A DNA stretch of 17,823 nt from JALYTY01 sp964546935 (GTDB lineage Bacteria > Vulcanimicrobiota > Vulcanimicrobiia > Vulcanimicrobiales > Vulcanimicrobiaceae). A program made the translations under genes and the position numbers. The notes beneath the pieces are model-generated. The model ran no database searches. It was not told the origin of the DNA and saw nothing but the letters and a program-made list of their open reading frames with translations. Shown piece by piece: positions 7,578-13,466 of this stretch (the stretch's first letter is position 1; the number at the start of each line of letters is the position of its first letter). The stretch covers positions 1 to 17,823 of the forward strand of contig CAZJLJ010000057.1 in the NCBI GenBank assembly GCA_964546935.1. The letters run 5' to 3'.

Positions 7578-7677
7578 NNNNNNNNNNNNNNNNNNNNNNN
7601 NNNNNNNNNNNNNNNNNNNNNNNNNNNNNNNNNNNNNNNNNNNNNNNNNNNNNNNNNNNNNNNNNNNNNNNNNNNNN
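7578..7677. other. Assembly gap (100 N)
   Basis: Exactly 100 N, the conventional filler for a scaffold gap of unknown length. Adjacency of the two transsulfuration genes across it is therefore inferred from scaffolding, and genes may be missing. Confidence 0.98.
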
Positions 7678-7692
7678 CGCCGCCGGAAGCAA

Positions 7693-9099
7693 CTAGTGGC
7701 CCTTGATGGGACTCGACGACGACGACAAGAAGCTGATGATGTCTTGACGCGTCAGCACGCCGATCGGTTCGCCGTCATCGGTTACAACGACCGCCGGATT
7801 CGCTAGCGTCAACAGCTTGTACGCCTTTTCGATTTCCGCGAATTGTTCGAGGGCCGGGAACGGACGGTTCATCACTTCGCTCACCGGTTTGTGCAGAATA
7901 TCCGCTTGATCGAAGACCGCTTGCATCACGCCGACGTCGTTGATGCTGCCAACCATTTCGCTGCCACGTATAACAGGAATTTGCGAGATTTCGTATTTAC
8001 GCAGCAGATCGAGCGCGGCTTTCACCATGTCGTCTTCTTTGAGCGTAATCATCGGCGGCAGCGGCGTCTTTCCGCGCAGCACGTCGCCGACGGTGGCTTT
8101 GCGTTTGCCCTCGGCCAGGAAACCGTTCGCGATCATCCAGTCATCGTTGAAAATTTTCGACATGTAGCCGCGTCCCGAGTCCGGGAAAATCACGACGACG
8201 ATCGCGTCCTTCGGAAGGGTTTGCGCAAGCTTTGCAGCTGCAACGGCCGCAGTTCCCGAAGATCCGCCGACCAGCAAACCTTCTTCACGCGTAATCCGCC
8301 GCGCCATCAAGAACGACTCACGATCGGTCACGCGCACGACTTCATCGATCACCTTGAGATCGACGGTCTCGGGCAAGTAATTCATGCCGATGCCTTCAAC
8401 CGCGTACGAACGCGGCGTATCGCCCGAATAAATCGAACCTTCGGGATCGGCGCCGATCACCGTAATCGCGGGATTCTTTTCTTTTAAGTAGCGTGCCGTT
8501 CCGGAGATCGTCCCGCCCGTGCCGAGACCCGCAACGAAATGGGTGATTTTGCCCCCGGTTTGCTCCCAAATCTCCGGTCCGGTCGTCATGTAATGCGCTT
8601 CGGGATTGTGGTGATTGTGAAATTGATTCGGTTGAAACGCGCCCGGAATCTCGGCAGCAAGTCGATTCGCAACGCCGTAATAGGACTCGGGCGAATCCGC
8701 CGGCGCGTTTGTCGGTGTCACAACCACCTCGGCGCCGTACGCTTTTAAGAGGTCGATCTTTTCTTTCGACATCTTATCCGGCATGACGAGAATGCATCGA
8801 TATCCGCGAATCGCGGCGGCCATCGCTAAACCCGAGCCGGTGTTTCCGCTCGTCGGTTCTACGATCGTTCCGCCCGGCTTCAACAGTCCCGCCCGTTCCG
8901 CCGCGTCGAGCATCGCAACCGCGGGCCGGTCTTTCACGCTTCCGCCCGGATTCATGTATTCAACTTTCGCAAGGACGAGACACTGTGCGCCGTCGATGAC
9001 TTTGTTCAATTTGACAAGGGGCGTATGACCTATCGCCGCGAGCGCGTTTTCACAATACGTCAGGCCGGCGGTGGAAGCTGAAGAGGCGGTCGTAGACAT
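7693..9099 (-). CDS. Cystathionine beta-synthase with C-terminal CBS-domain pair
   Basis: A 468-residue fold-type II PLP enzyme that condenses serine with homocysteine to cystathionine, the first step of reverse transsulfuration. Catalytic core, residues about 15-330: IGHTPLVKLNKV, PLP lysine K56 in NPGGSVKDRPA, substrate loop PTSGNTGSGLAM, and the phosphate-binding GLGTGGTISGTARYLKEKNP. GIGMNYLPE and VGGSSGTAA are also typical. Residues about 340-460 are two CBS modules (VGDVLRGKTPLPPMIT and VSEVMNRPFPAL onward), which in eukaryotes bind S-adenosylmethionine. The haem-binding N-terminal extension of animal enzymes is absent. The frame is open to a GTG at 9138, but the ATG at 9099 gives the usual short N-terminus; no strong SD precedes either. 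A nine-codon ORF ending in Cys-stop lies just upstream. It shares a divergent promoter region with the lipoprotein gene at 9163. Confidence 0.93.
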   Translation of the reverse strand: MSTTASSASTAGLTYCENALAAIGHTPLVKLNKVIDGAQCLVLAKVEYMNPGGSVKDRPAVAMLDAAERAGLLKPGGTIVEPTSGNTGSGLAMAAAIRGYRCILVMPDKMSKEKIDLLKAYGAEVVVTPTNAPADSPESYYGVANRLAAEIPGAFQPNQFHNHHNPEAHYMTTGPEIWEQTGGKITHFVAGLGTGGTISGTARYLKEKNPAITVIGADPEGSIYSGDTPRSYAVEGIGMNYLPETVDLKVIDEVVRVTDRESFLMARRITREEGLLVGGSSGTAAVAAAKLAQTLPKDAIVVVIFPDSGRGYMSKIFNDDWMIANGFLAEGKRKATVGDVLRGKTPLPPMITLKEDDMVKAALDLLRKYEISQIPVIRGSEMVGSINDVGVMQAVFDQADILHKPVSEVMNRPFPALEQFAEIEKAYKLLTLANPAVVVTDDGEPIGVLTRQDIISFLSSSSSPIKGH

Positions 9100-9110
9100 G
9101 TCGTTGCGGT

Positions 9111-9140
9111 TCAGCAAGTGCCGAGGCGTGGCCTCCACAT
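9111..9140 (-). CDS. Candidate nine-codon leader peptide MWRPRLGTC upstream of cystathionine beta-synthase
   Basis: The minus strand reads ATG at 9140-9138, encodes MWRPRLGTC and stops at TGA 9113-9111, 11 bases before the ATG of the beta-synthase gene. The transcription start expected from the TATACC box (9156-9151) falls about three bases before this ATG, so it would be nearly leaderless. The last sense codon is Cys. Small Cys-containing upstream ORFs control cysteine-related genes in some actinobacteria; here it is only a positional suggestion. The alternative is that the GTG inside it (9138) starts a longer beta-synthase. Confidence 0.25.
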   Translation of the reverse strand: MWRPRLGTC

Positions 9141-9150
9141 CTAAAGAAAG

Positions 9151-9158
9151 GGTATACT
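9151..9158. promoter_or_regulatory. Symmetric -10 box shared by two divergent genes
   Basis: GGTATACT reads TATACT on the plus strand (9153-9158), ending 7 bases before the ATG at 9166, and TATACC on the minus strand (9156-9151), pointing at the cystathionine beta-synthase gene. The near-palindromic GTATAC can serve polymerase in both directions. No convincing -35 is seen on either side. Confidence 0.45.
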
Positions 9159-9162
9159 GACT

Positions 9163-9516
9163 ATGATGAAGGTCGCACGTATCGCCATAGCCACGGTGCT
9201 GGTCGCGTTACCGTTAGCCGGCTGTAACAATGCCGACGAACTGCCGCCGGCGGGCGCCTATGCAAGCTTCCACGGAAACGTCGTTGATGCCGTATCGCAC
9301 AAGCCGATAGCCAACGCCACCGTCGTCGTAGACACGGTGCTAACGCAAAAAACCGACGATCAAGGGAACTTTACATTCGATAAAGTCCCAAGCGGGATTC
9401 TGGACTACGTCGTGAAGGCTCCCGGCTACCCCGACCTAACGGCGAGCGTCAACGCCGATCCCGGCAAGCCGTTTATCCTAAACGTCTCGATGCGGCCGCA
9501 GACGACGCCGCCTTAG
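9163..9516 (+). CDS. Small lipoprotein with carboxypeptidase regulatory-like domain
   Basis: A 117-residue protein. The signal peptide ends in a textbook lipobox, LAG-C21, so it should be lipid-anchored in the envelope. Residues about 34-112 are a carboxypeptidase D regulatory-like beta-sandwich (PF13620 type): FHGNVVDAVSHKPIANATVVV, then TQKTDDQGNFTFDKVPSG and YVVKAPGYPDLTASV, the usual order of strands in this fold. Such domains are structural or binding modules rather than enzymes. Two consecutive ATGs (9163, 9166) are possible starts; the -10-like TATACT lies 4 or 7 bases before them and there is no SD, so a leaderless mRNA starting at 9166 is likely. The 3' end overlaps the convergent yvcK gene by 44 bases. 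Specific role unknown. Confidence 0.85.
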   Translation: MMKVARIAIATVLVALPLAGCNNADELPPAGAYASFHGNVVDAVSHKPIANATVVVDTVLTQKTDDQGNFTFDKVPSGILDYVVKAPGYPDLTASVNADPGKPFILNVSMRPQTTPP

Positions 9517-10846
9517 GGCCTTTCGCATAGGCGCGCGCGGGTTTCACAAACGTGGCGCGTTCTGCGACTGCCCGATCGATTACGGAAATAACGACTTCGG
9601 CTAATTTTTCAGGATCGTGACGCACCGTTTGCGTCTCGCTGATCATCTCTGAACGCACGGCGCGCAAACCCATCTCTTCGATTCGCTCGACATCGGGCTC
9701 AACCGGAACCTGTCCCTCTTCGGCATACGTGCCCAACAGTTTCGACGGCGGCTGATCGTTTACAATGACGTACTCGCACACCCGCGCCCCCGCGTTCGCA
9801 AAAAGCGACTCGACGTGGTCGGCGGCGGTCATGTTCTCGGTTTCGCCAGGCTGCGTCATGACGTTGCAGACGTAAATTTTAACGGCATGCGAACGCGCCA
9901 CTTCGTTCGTGATGCGATCGATCAAGAAGTTCGGCAGAATCGACGTGAAGAGCGAACCCGGCCCAAGCACGATCGCATCGGCATCTCGAATTGCTTCGAG
10001 CGTTTCCCGCAGCGGTTCCACCATATCCGGATCGAAGAACACGCGGCGAATCGGACGTTTCGCTTTCGGAATATTGGATTCGCCTTCGATTATCGTGCCG
10101 TCGTCTAATTCAGCGCACAACCGCACGATCGAAAGCGTCGCGGGCAGCACGCGTCCGACGATATTCAGCACCCGGCTCGACTCTTTGATCGCCTTATCGA
10201 AGTTGCCGGTAATGCCGGTCATCGCGGCGAGGAACAGGTTCCCGAAGGAATGCCCCATAAGGCCGTTGCCTTCTTCGAAACGATAACGGAAAAGATCCGT
10301 CACCAGCGCTTCATTGTCTGCAAGGGCGACGAGACAGTTTCGAATATCGCCAGGCGGTAACACGCCAAGTTCTTTTTGCAGTCGTCCCGATGAGCCGCCG
10401 TCGTCGCTTACCGTGACGATTGCGGTAAGATTGCTCGTGCGCCGTTTTAAACCGCGCAGCAGCGTGGACAGCCCGGTGCCGCCGCCGATCGCAACGATCT
10501 TATAACCCTGTTCCAAACGGCGATCGAGCAGCGTATCCAAGAGCCGTTGATCGCGTCCGTGCGAAGCGGCCCGCATTAAGGCGCGCAGCCACATCCGCAC
10601 ACCGAAGAGAATCAATAGAAGGCCGATCGCACCGAAAATCCACGTCAAATAGGACGGGGGAAAGTAATCGTCCACGATGCCATCGATGATCTCGTTGATG
10701 TGCAGCCCCATGCCTTCGGCAACAAACCACCGGTCGACCGCATTCACGAAGAGCACGATGCCGAAAAGCGCAAGCACCAGCCAACGCTTGATCCCGAGTC
10801 CGGGCAAGAGCCATTGAAGCGGTGCAATAACGCGGCGGTTGATCAT
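9473..10846 (-). CDS. yvcK: YvcK / CofD-like protein (gluconeogenesis factor) with N-terminal membrane anchor
   Basis: A 457-residue protein. The YvcK core (about 116-430) shows the nucleotide-binding AIGGGTGLSTLLRGL at 119-133, TVSDDGGSSGRLQ, LPPGDIRNCLVAL, GHSFGNLFLAAMT, VLGPGSLFTSILPN and MTQPGETENMTA, all hallmark motifs. YvcK binds UDP-sugars and in Bacillus supports growth on gluconeogenic carbon and correct cell-wall synthesis. Unlike the soluble Bacillus protein, this one begins with about 110 extra residues carrying two predicted membrane helices (about 22-37 and 66-86). The ATG overlaps the rapZ stop as ATGA, so the two are translationally coupled. The usual third gene, whiA, is not next to them; a lipoprotein gene converges on the 3' end instead, overlapping by 44 bases. 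Confidence 0.93.
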   Translation of the reverse strand: MINRRVIAPLQWLLPGLGIKRWLVLALFGIVLFVNAVDRWFVAEGMGLHINEIIDGIVDDYFPPSYLTWIFGAIGLLLILFGVRMWLRALMRAASHGRDQRLLDTLLDRRLEQGYKIVAIGGGTGLSTLLRGLKRRTSNLTAIVTVSDDGGSSGRLQKELGVLPPGDIRNCLVALADNEALVTDLFRYRFEEGNGLMGHSFGNLFLAAMTGITGNFDKAIKESSRVLNIVGRVLPATLSIVRLCAELDDGTIIEGESNIPKAKRPIRRVFFDPDMVEPLRETLEAIRDADAIVLGPGSLFTSILPNFLIDRITNEVARSHAVKIYVCNVMTQPGETENMTAADHVESLFANAGARVCEYVIVNDQPPSKLLGTYAEEGQVPVEPDVERIEEMGLRAVRSEMISETQTVRHDPEKLAEVVISVIDRAVAERATFVKPARAYAKGPKAASSAAASRRLG

Positions 10847-11697
10847 CGGATGACATCTCGTGAGTCGACAGCGAGCGAGAGGCGCTCGTCGGCTGCAAGT
10901 GCATTATACAGCCGTTGCGCCAGGTACACCGAACGGTGGCGCCCACCCGTGCAGCCTATGCCGATCGTTAGCTGAGCCTTACCCTCGGCAATGTAGCGCG
11001 GGAGCAAGAACTGGACCATCTCCTCGAGCTTCTCGATGAATGGCTCGAGGGAGGGGTCGGCTTCAATGAAGGCTCGCACCTCAGGATCGTCCCCGGTCTG
11101 GCCACGAAGGCTATCGATGTAGTTCGGATTTCTTAAGAAACGCACGTCAAAGAGCAGATCCAGATCCAGCGGCAGGCCGTACTTGAACCCGAACGGCACG
11201 ATCGTAACCGCAAGCGTGGCCCGTTCTTCCGGGGCAAACGTCGCCGCGATCCGTTCTTTAAGCCCACCGTGTGTTAAGTTTGTTGTGTCGATCGTCATTG
11301 ATGCGCGTTCACGTATTGGAGCAAAGAGCCGGCGTTCTTCGGCAATCGCTTCGACAAGCGATCCGCGCGCGGCAAGCGGATGACGGCGTCGAGTTTCACT
11401 GAAACGGCGTACGAGCGTATCGTCGCGAGCTTCCAAAAAGAGTAACGAAACGGCACGAGTTCGGGCAGCATGTTCCATCGCAACGAGCGCATCGCCGAAA
11501 AGCGCGCTTCCGTGACTATCCAGGGTAACTGCGACGTCACCAATTTTTGCAGCATCCAGCACGCGCAATGTTTCATCTAGCGCTGCCGGAGGAAGGTGTT
11601 CTACACAGTAAAAACCCAAGTCCTCAAAGGTCTTCATCGCCTGGCTTTTGCCCGCACCGGATAGCCCGGCGACGAAAACAATCCGGGCCGCGCTCAT
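10843..11697 (-). CDS. rapZ: RapZ (YvcJ) nucleotide-binding protein / RNase adapter
   Basis: A 284-residue protein of normal family length. The N-terminal kinase-like domain has the Walker A motif GLSGAGKS at 11-18 followed by FEDLGFYCVEHLP; the middle reads FLEARDDTLVRRFSETRRRHPL, and the C-terminal domain has FGFKYGLPLDLDLLFDVRFLRNPNY and GIGCTGGRHRSVYLAQRL, both diagnostic. In E. coli RapZ senses glucosamine-6-phosphate and directs RNase E to the GlmZ small RNA; in Gram-positive relatives YvcJ hydrolyses nucleotides and its targets are less clear. It is the first gene of a two-gene unit with yvcK. The ATG has no SD and lies only 27 bases from the divergent DUF2203 start, so its promoter must overlap that coding region. 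Confidence 0.95.
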   Translation of the reverse strand: MSAARIVFVAGLSGAGKSQAMKTFEDLGFYCVEHLPPAALDETLRVLDAAKIGDVAVTLDSHGSALFGDALVAMEHAARTRAVSLLFLEARDDTLVRRFSETRRRHPLAARGSLVEAIAEERRLFAPIRERASMTIDTTNLTHGGLKERIAATFAPEERATLAVTIVPFGFKYGLPLDLDLLFDVRFLRNPNYIDSLRGQTGDDPEVRAFIEADPSLEPFIEKLEEMVQFLLPRYIAEGKAQLTIGIGCTGGRHRSVYLAQRLYNALAADERLSLAVDSRDVIR

Positions 11698-11724
11698 CGG
11701 CGGCAGAAGGAGCGTTGCACGAGC

Positions 11725-12135
11725 ATGAAGTTCTTTTCTCCCGAGCGAGCCAACGCCCTCATTCCAAAGGTTGCGCCGCTTGTCGATGAGCTGTTGACCA
11801 AACGCCGGGATCTCGCGATCAAGTTGCTCGAAAGCGATCCCGCATTACATAGCGGCAATGCGCCGCGCACCAGCCGGCTTGCCGGGCTCAGGTCGCCGTT
11901 TCCGCCGCCGCGCTTCGGCGAATTGAAGAGCGAAATCGTTCGCCTGATCCATCGTATCGAGTCGTTTGGGTGCATTGTTAAAGATATCGACCTTGGAACC
12001 GTCGATTTCCCTTCTACTCGTGAAGGCGAGCCTATGTATCTTTGCTGGAAAGCCGGCGAAGAACGGGTCACGCATTGGCACGGAATAGAAGAGGGCTTCG
12101 CGCAACGGCGCGTCCTCTTAGACGAGAAACCGTAA
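11725..12135 (+). CDS. DUF2203 family protein
   Basis: A 136-residue protein matching the DUF2203 pattern: FSPERANALIPKVAPLVDELL at the start, a helical middle (ELKSEIVRLIHRIESFGCIVKDIDLG), then VDFPSTREGEPMYLCWKAGEERVTHWHG and a closing GFAQRR. The LCWKxGE...WH block is the family hallmark. Function is unknown; two or three helices followed by a short beta region suggest a small soluble cytoplasmic protein. AAGGAG lies 12 bases before the ATG, a long but workable SD spacing. It is divergent from rapZ with 27 bases between starts, and ends at a strong bidirectional terminator shared with the convergent redox-disulfide gene. Confidence 0.88.
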   Translation: MKFFSPERANALIPKVAPLVDELLTKRRDLAIKLLESDPALHSGNAPRTSRLAGLRSPFPPPRFGELKSEIVRLIHRIESFGCIVKDIDLGTVDFPSTREGEPMYLCWKAGEERVTHWHGIEEGFAQRRVLLDEKP

Positions 12136-12148
12136 GGGTTAAAAATCA

Positions 12149-12176
12149 AAAGCGCTCCGCATACGCGGGGCGCTTT
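12149..12176. terminator. Bidirectional Rho-independent terminator
   Basis: AAAGCGCTCCGC pairs with GCGGGGCGCTTT (12 bp, one T-G) around the loop ATAC. The plus-strand exit ends in CTTTC; the minus-strand exit reads TGATTTTT. It lies between two convergent genes and would end both transcripts, more strongly on the minus strand. Confidence 0.85.
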
Positions 12177-12199
12177 CGCCGTACTAGCAGCGGCTGGCC

Positions 12200-12604
12200 T
12201 TAGCCGGCCGTCGCAGTCGCCTCGACCGGGACGAAGTCCTCGGCCAAACCTTGCAAACGAACTTCGCCGAACTCGGCGGTGTAGGCGCCGGCATCGGCAC
12301 CGGTGATTTCACCGATCTCCGGAACGTTCGCGAGTTGCGGAATCTTCGCGCGGATTTCCTCCGGAATGCGAACCTTATCTCCAACCGTGAGCGTTCCCGA
12401 ATCCCAGAGCGCGTTGAGGCTATCCAGCAGCATCGGCAACGGAATGCCGTAGTCTTCGCTGATCGCTCCGATCGTGTGCGATTCGCTGATCGCGCAATTG
12501 GAGCAGCCGCCAAGGTGGAAGCGCGCGAAAACGCGCCGCGCTCCGGCGTGCATATGGAATGCCTGGTCGACAGTCATCTCAGGGGTAAAACGTTGGTCGC
12601 TCAC
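12200..12604 (-). CDS. DUF1858 redox-disulfide domain protein with C-terminal SH3-like extension
   Basis: A 134-residue protein. Residues about 5-65 are a DUF1858-type domain: MTVDQAFHMHAGARRVFARF, then the redox pair C34-x-x-C37 in HLGGCSNCAISESHTIGAIS and PLPMLLDSLNAL, as in proteins named for hybrid-cluster-protein association. Residues about 70-128 (TVGDKVRIP...GEITGADAGAYTAEFGEVRL...LAEDFVPVE) look like a small SH3-like barrel; I infer this from the VGDKVRI...GEI...YTAEFG...P rhythm. The domain is thought to take part in thiol-disulfide or sulfur chemistry, but no reaction is established. The start is a GTG at 12604 with no in-frame alternative upstream; AAGGAG is present but 16 bases away. 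It is the nearest gene downstream of rnpB on the same strand. Confidence 0.8.
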   Translation of the reverse strand: MSDQRFTPEMTVDQAFHMHAGARRVFARFHLGGCSNCAISESHTIGAISEDYGIPLPMLLDSLNALWDSGTLTVGDKVRIPEEIRAKIPQLANVPEIGEITGADAGAYTAEFGEVRLQGLAEDFVPVEATATAG

Positions 12605-12697
12605 GTTGGTCTTTCTCTGGCTCCTTGTTGCCTAATCATTGGCTGTAACGTTTTACCCTCCCCTCCGGTTGCGCTTGCTTGCCCACGTGGGAGTCCT

Positions 12698-13151
12698 GCG
12701 AAGTACGCCTATAAGCCGGATTCTGTACAACCTTGCGGTTGTGACGATCATCTATCTGGGGCGCGCGTCACCGCGCACCTCGGTGCGACTTAGCTCGTGG
12801 GGATGGGCCATCCCATAAAATCGAGCGGTCTTGCTTCAGGTGGGGTTTACCCGAGCGCGCGTCACCGCGACACTCCGTGAGCTCTTACCTCACGATTTCA
12901 CCCTTACCCCATGAACGGTAAACCGTTCATGGGGACCCCATTGTTTTGAAAGGCACTCCGGTGCTTTGCACCTGCGCGCCCCCCACTTTCGGTGGGGCCC
13001 CCCATCGCGTTACATGTGCGCTGAGGCGGTATGTTTCTGTGGCACTTTCCTTCGGGTCACCCCGACAGGACGTTATCCTGCACCTTGCCCGATGAAGCCC
13101 GGACTTTCCTCACTCGGCTAACAGCCGGCGCGATCGCCCAGCGTACTTCGC
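12698..13151 (-). ncRNA. rnpB: RNase P RNA, bacterial type A-like
   Basis: RNase P RNA is the catalytic part of the enzyme that trims tRNA 5' ends. On the minus strand the P1 stem is a perfect 11-bp pairing of GCGAAGTACGC (13151-13141) with GCGTACTTCGC (12708-12698). Between them come GAGGAAAGTCCGGGCT (P4 5' side), the region with CCACAGAAACATACCGCC, GGTAAGGGTGAAA, GAGGTAAGAGCTCAC, GGGTAAACCCCACC and ACAGAATCCGGCTTATAGGC (P4 3' side), all universal landmarks. The span is about 454 bases against 377 in E. coli. The excess lies between CCGCC and GGTAAGGG (about 12907-13030), where there are at least three hairpins. The exact ends are inferred from P1. No T-run terminator is evident past the 3' end. 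Confidence 0.96.
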
Positions 13152-13157
13152 CCGCAT

Positions 13158-13166
13158 AATATAACA
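13158..13166 (-). promoter_or_regulatory. Extended -10 promoter (TGTTATATT) of rnpB
   Basis: On the minus strand TG-T-TATATT ends seven bases before 13150, almost exactly where the P1 stem of RNase P RNA begins. No -35 is recognisable. The opposite strand of the same A/T patch reads CATAATATAAC and could drive the divergent tRNA-Ala genes. Confidence 0.55.
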
Positions 13167-13273
13167 CGTGCTCGCCGCGCTAGGAGGCGTTAATATGAAG
13201 TGCGCGCGGGAAAGGACTTGCCTGAGACGGCGTGAATACGGGCGGGTCGCTGCGGGATCATGCAGCATTTTCA

Positions 13274-13349
13274 GGGGGCATAGCTCAGCTGGTAGAGCAT
13301 CACGCTGGCAGCGTGAGGGTCAGGAGTTCGAGTCTCCTTGCCTCCACCA
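13274..13349 (+). tRNA. tRNA-Ala (anticodon GGC)
   Basis: Complete 76-base tRNA: acceptor GGGGGCA/TGCCTCC (one G-T), D-arm TAGCTCAGCTGGTAGAGC, anticodon stem TCACG/CGTGA with loop CTGGCAG (anticodon GGC), T-arm with GTTCGAGTC, discriminator A and encoded CCA. First of two tRNA-Ala genes in one transcript. Confidence 0.95.
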
Positions 13350-13350
13350 T

Positions 13351-13426
13351 GGGGACGTAGCTCAGTTGGTAGAGCGCCTGCTTTGCAAGCAGGATGTCGC
13401 AGGTTCGATTCCTGTCGTCTCCACCA
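13351..13426 (+). tRNA. tRNA-Ala (anticodon TGC)
   Basis: Complete 76-base tRNA one base after the previous one: acceptor GGGGACG/CGTCTCC, anticodon stem CCTGC/GCAGG with loop TTTGCAA (anticodon TGC), T-arm with GGTTCGATTCC, discriminator A and encoded CCA. A terminator follows at once. Confidence 0.96.
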
Positions 13427-13429
13427 TTT

Positions 13430-13466
13430 AAAACGGCTCGCAAAATCGCGTGCCGTTTTTCTTTTC
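13430..13466. terminator. Rho-independent terminator after the tRNA-Ala pair, probably bidirectional
   Basis: AAAACGGC and GCCGTTTT form an 8-bp stem, extended by CGC/GCG past one T-T mismatch, loop AAAATC, followed on the plus strand by TTTTTCTTTTC. On the minus strand the stem ends in TTTT, so it can also serve the convergent serine hydrolase gene, whose stop codon is adjacent. Confidence 0.85.

Noticed and set aside
7843..8487. 214-codon open frame antisense to cystathionine beta-synthase
   Set aside because: His/Arg-rich composition and no recognisable domain; the opposite strand encodes a clear enzyme over the full interval.
12682..12691. CCCACGTGGG palindrome just past the rnpB 3' end
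   Set aside because: It would fold with no loop and has no T-run, so a terminator role is unsupported.
12251..12793. 180-codon open frame across the DUF1858 gene and into rnpB
   Set aside because: Antisense to a supported gene and continues into the RNase P RNA, which is not coding.
13195..13431. ORF with AGGAGG seven bases before ATG, running through both tRNA-Ala genes
   Set aside because: The SD-like spacing is good, but the product after about 27 codons is simply translated tRNA (SSAGRASRWQ, DVAQLVER), a well-known annotation artefact. A very short peptide before the tRNAs cannot be excluded.
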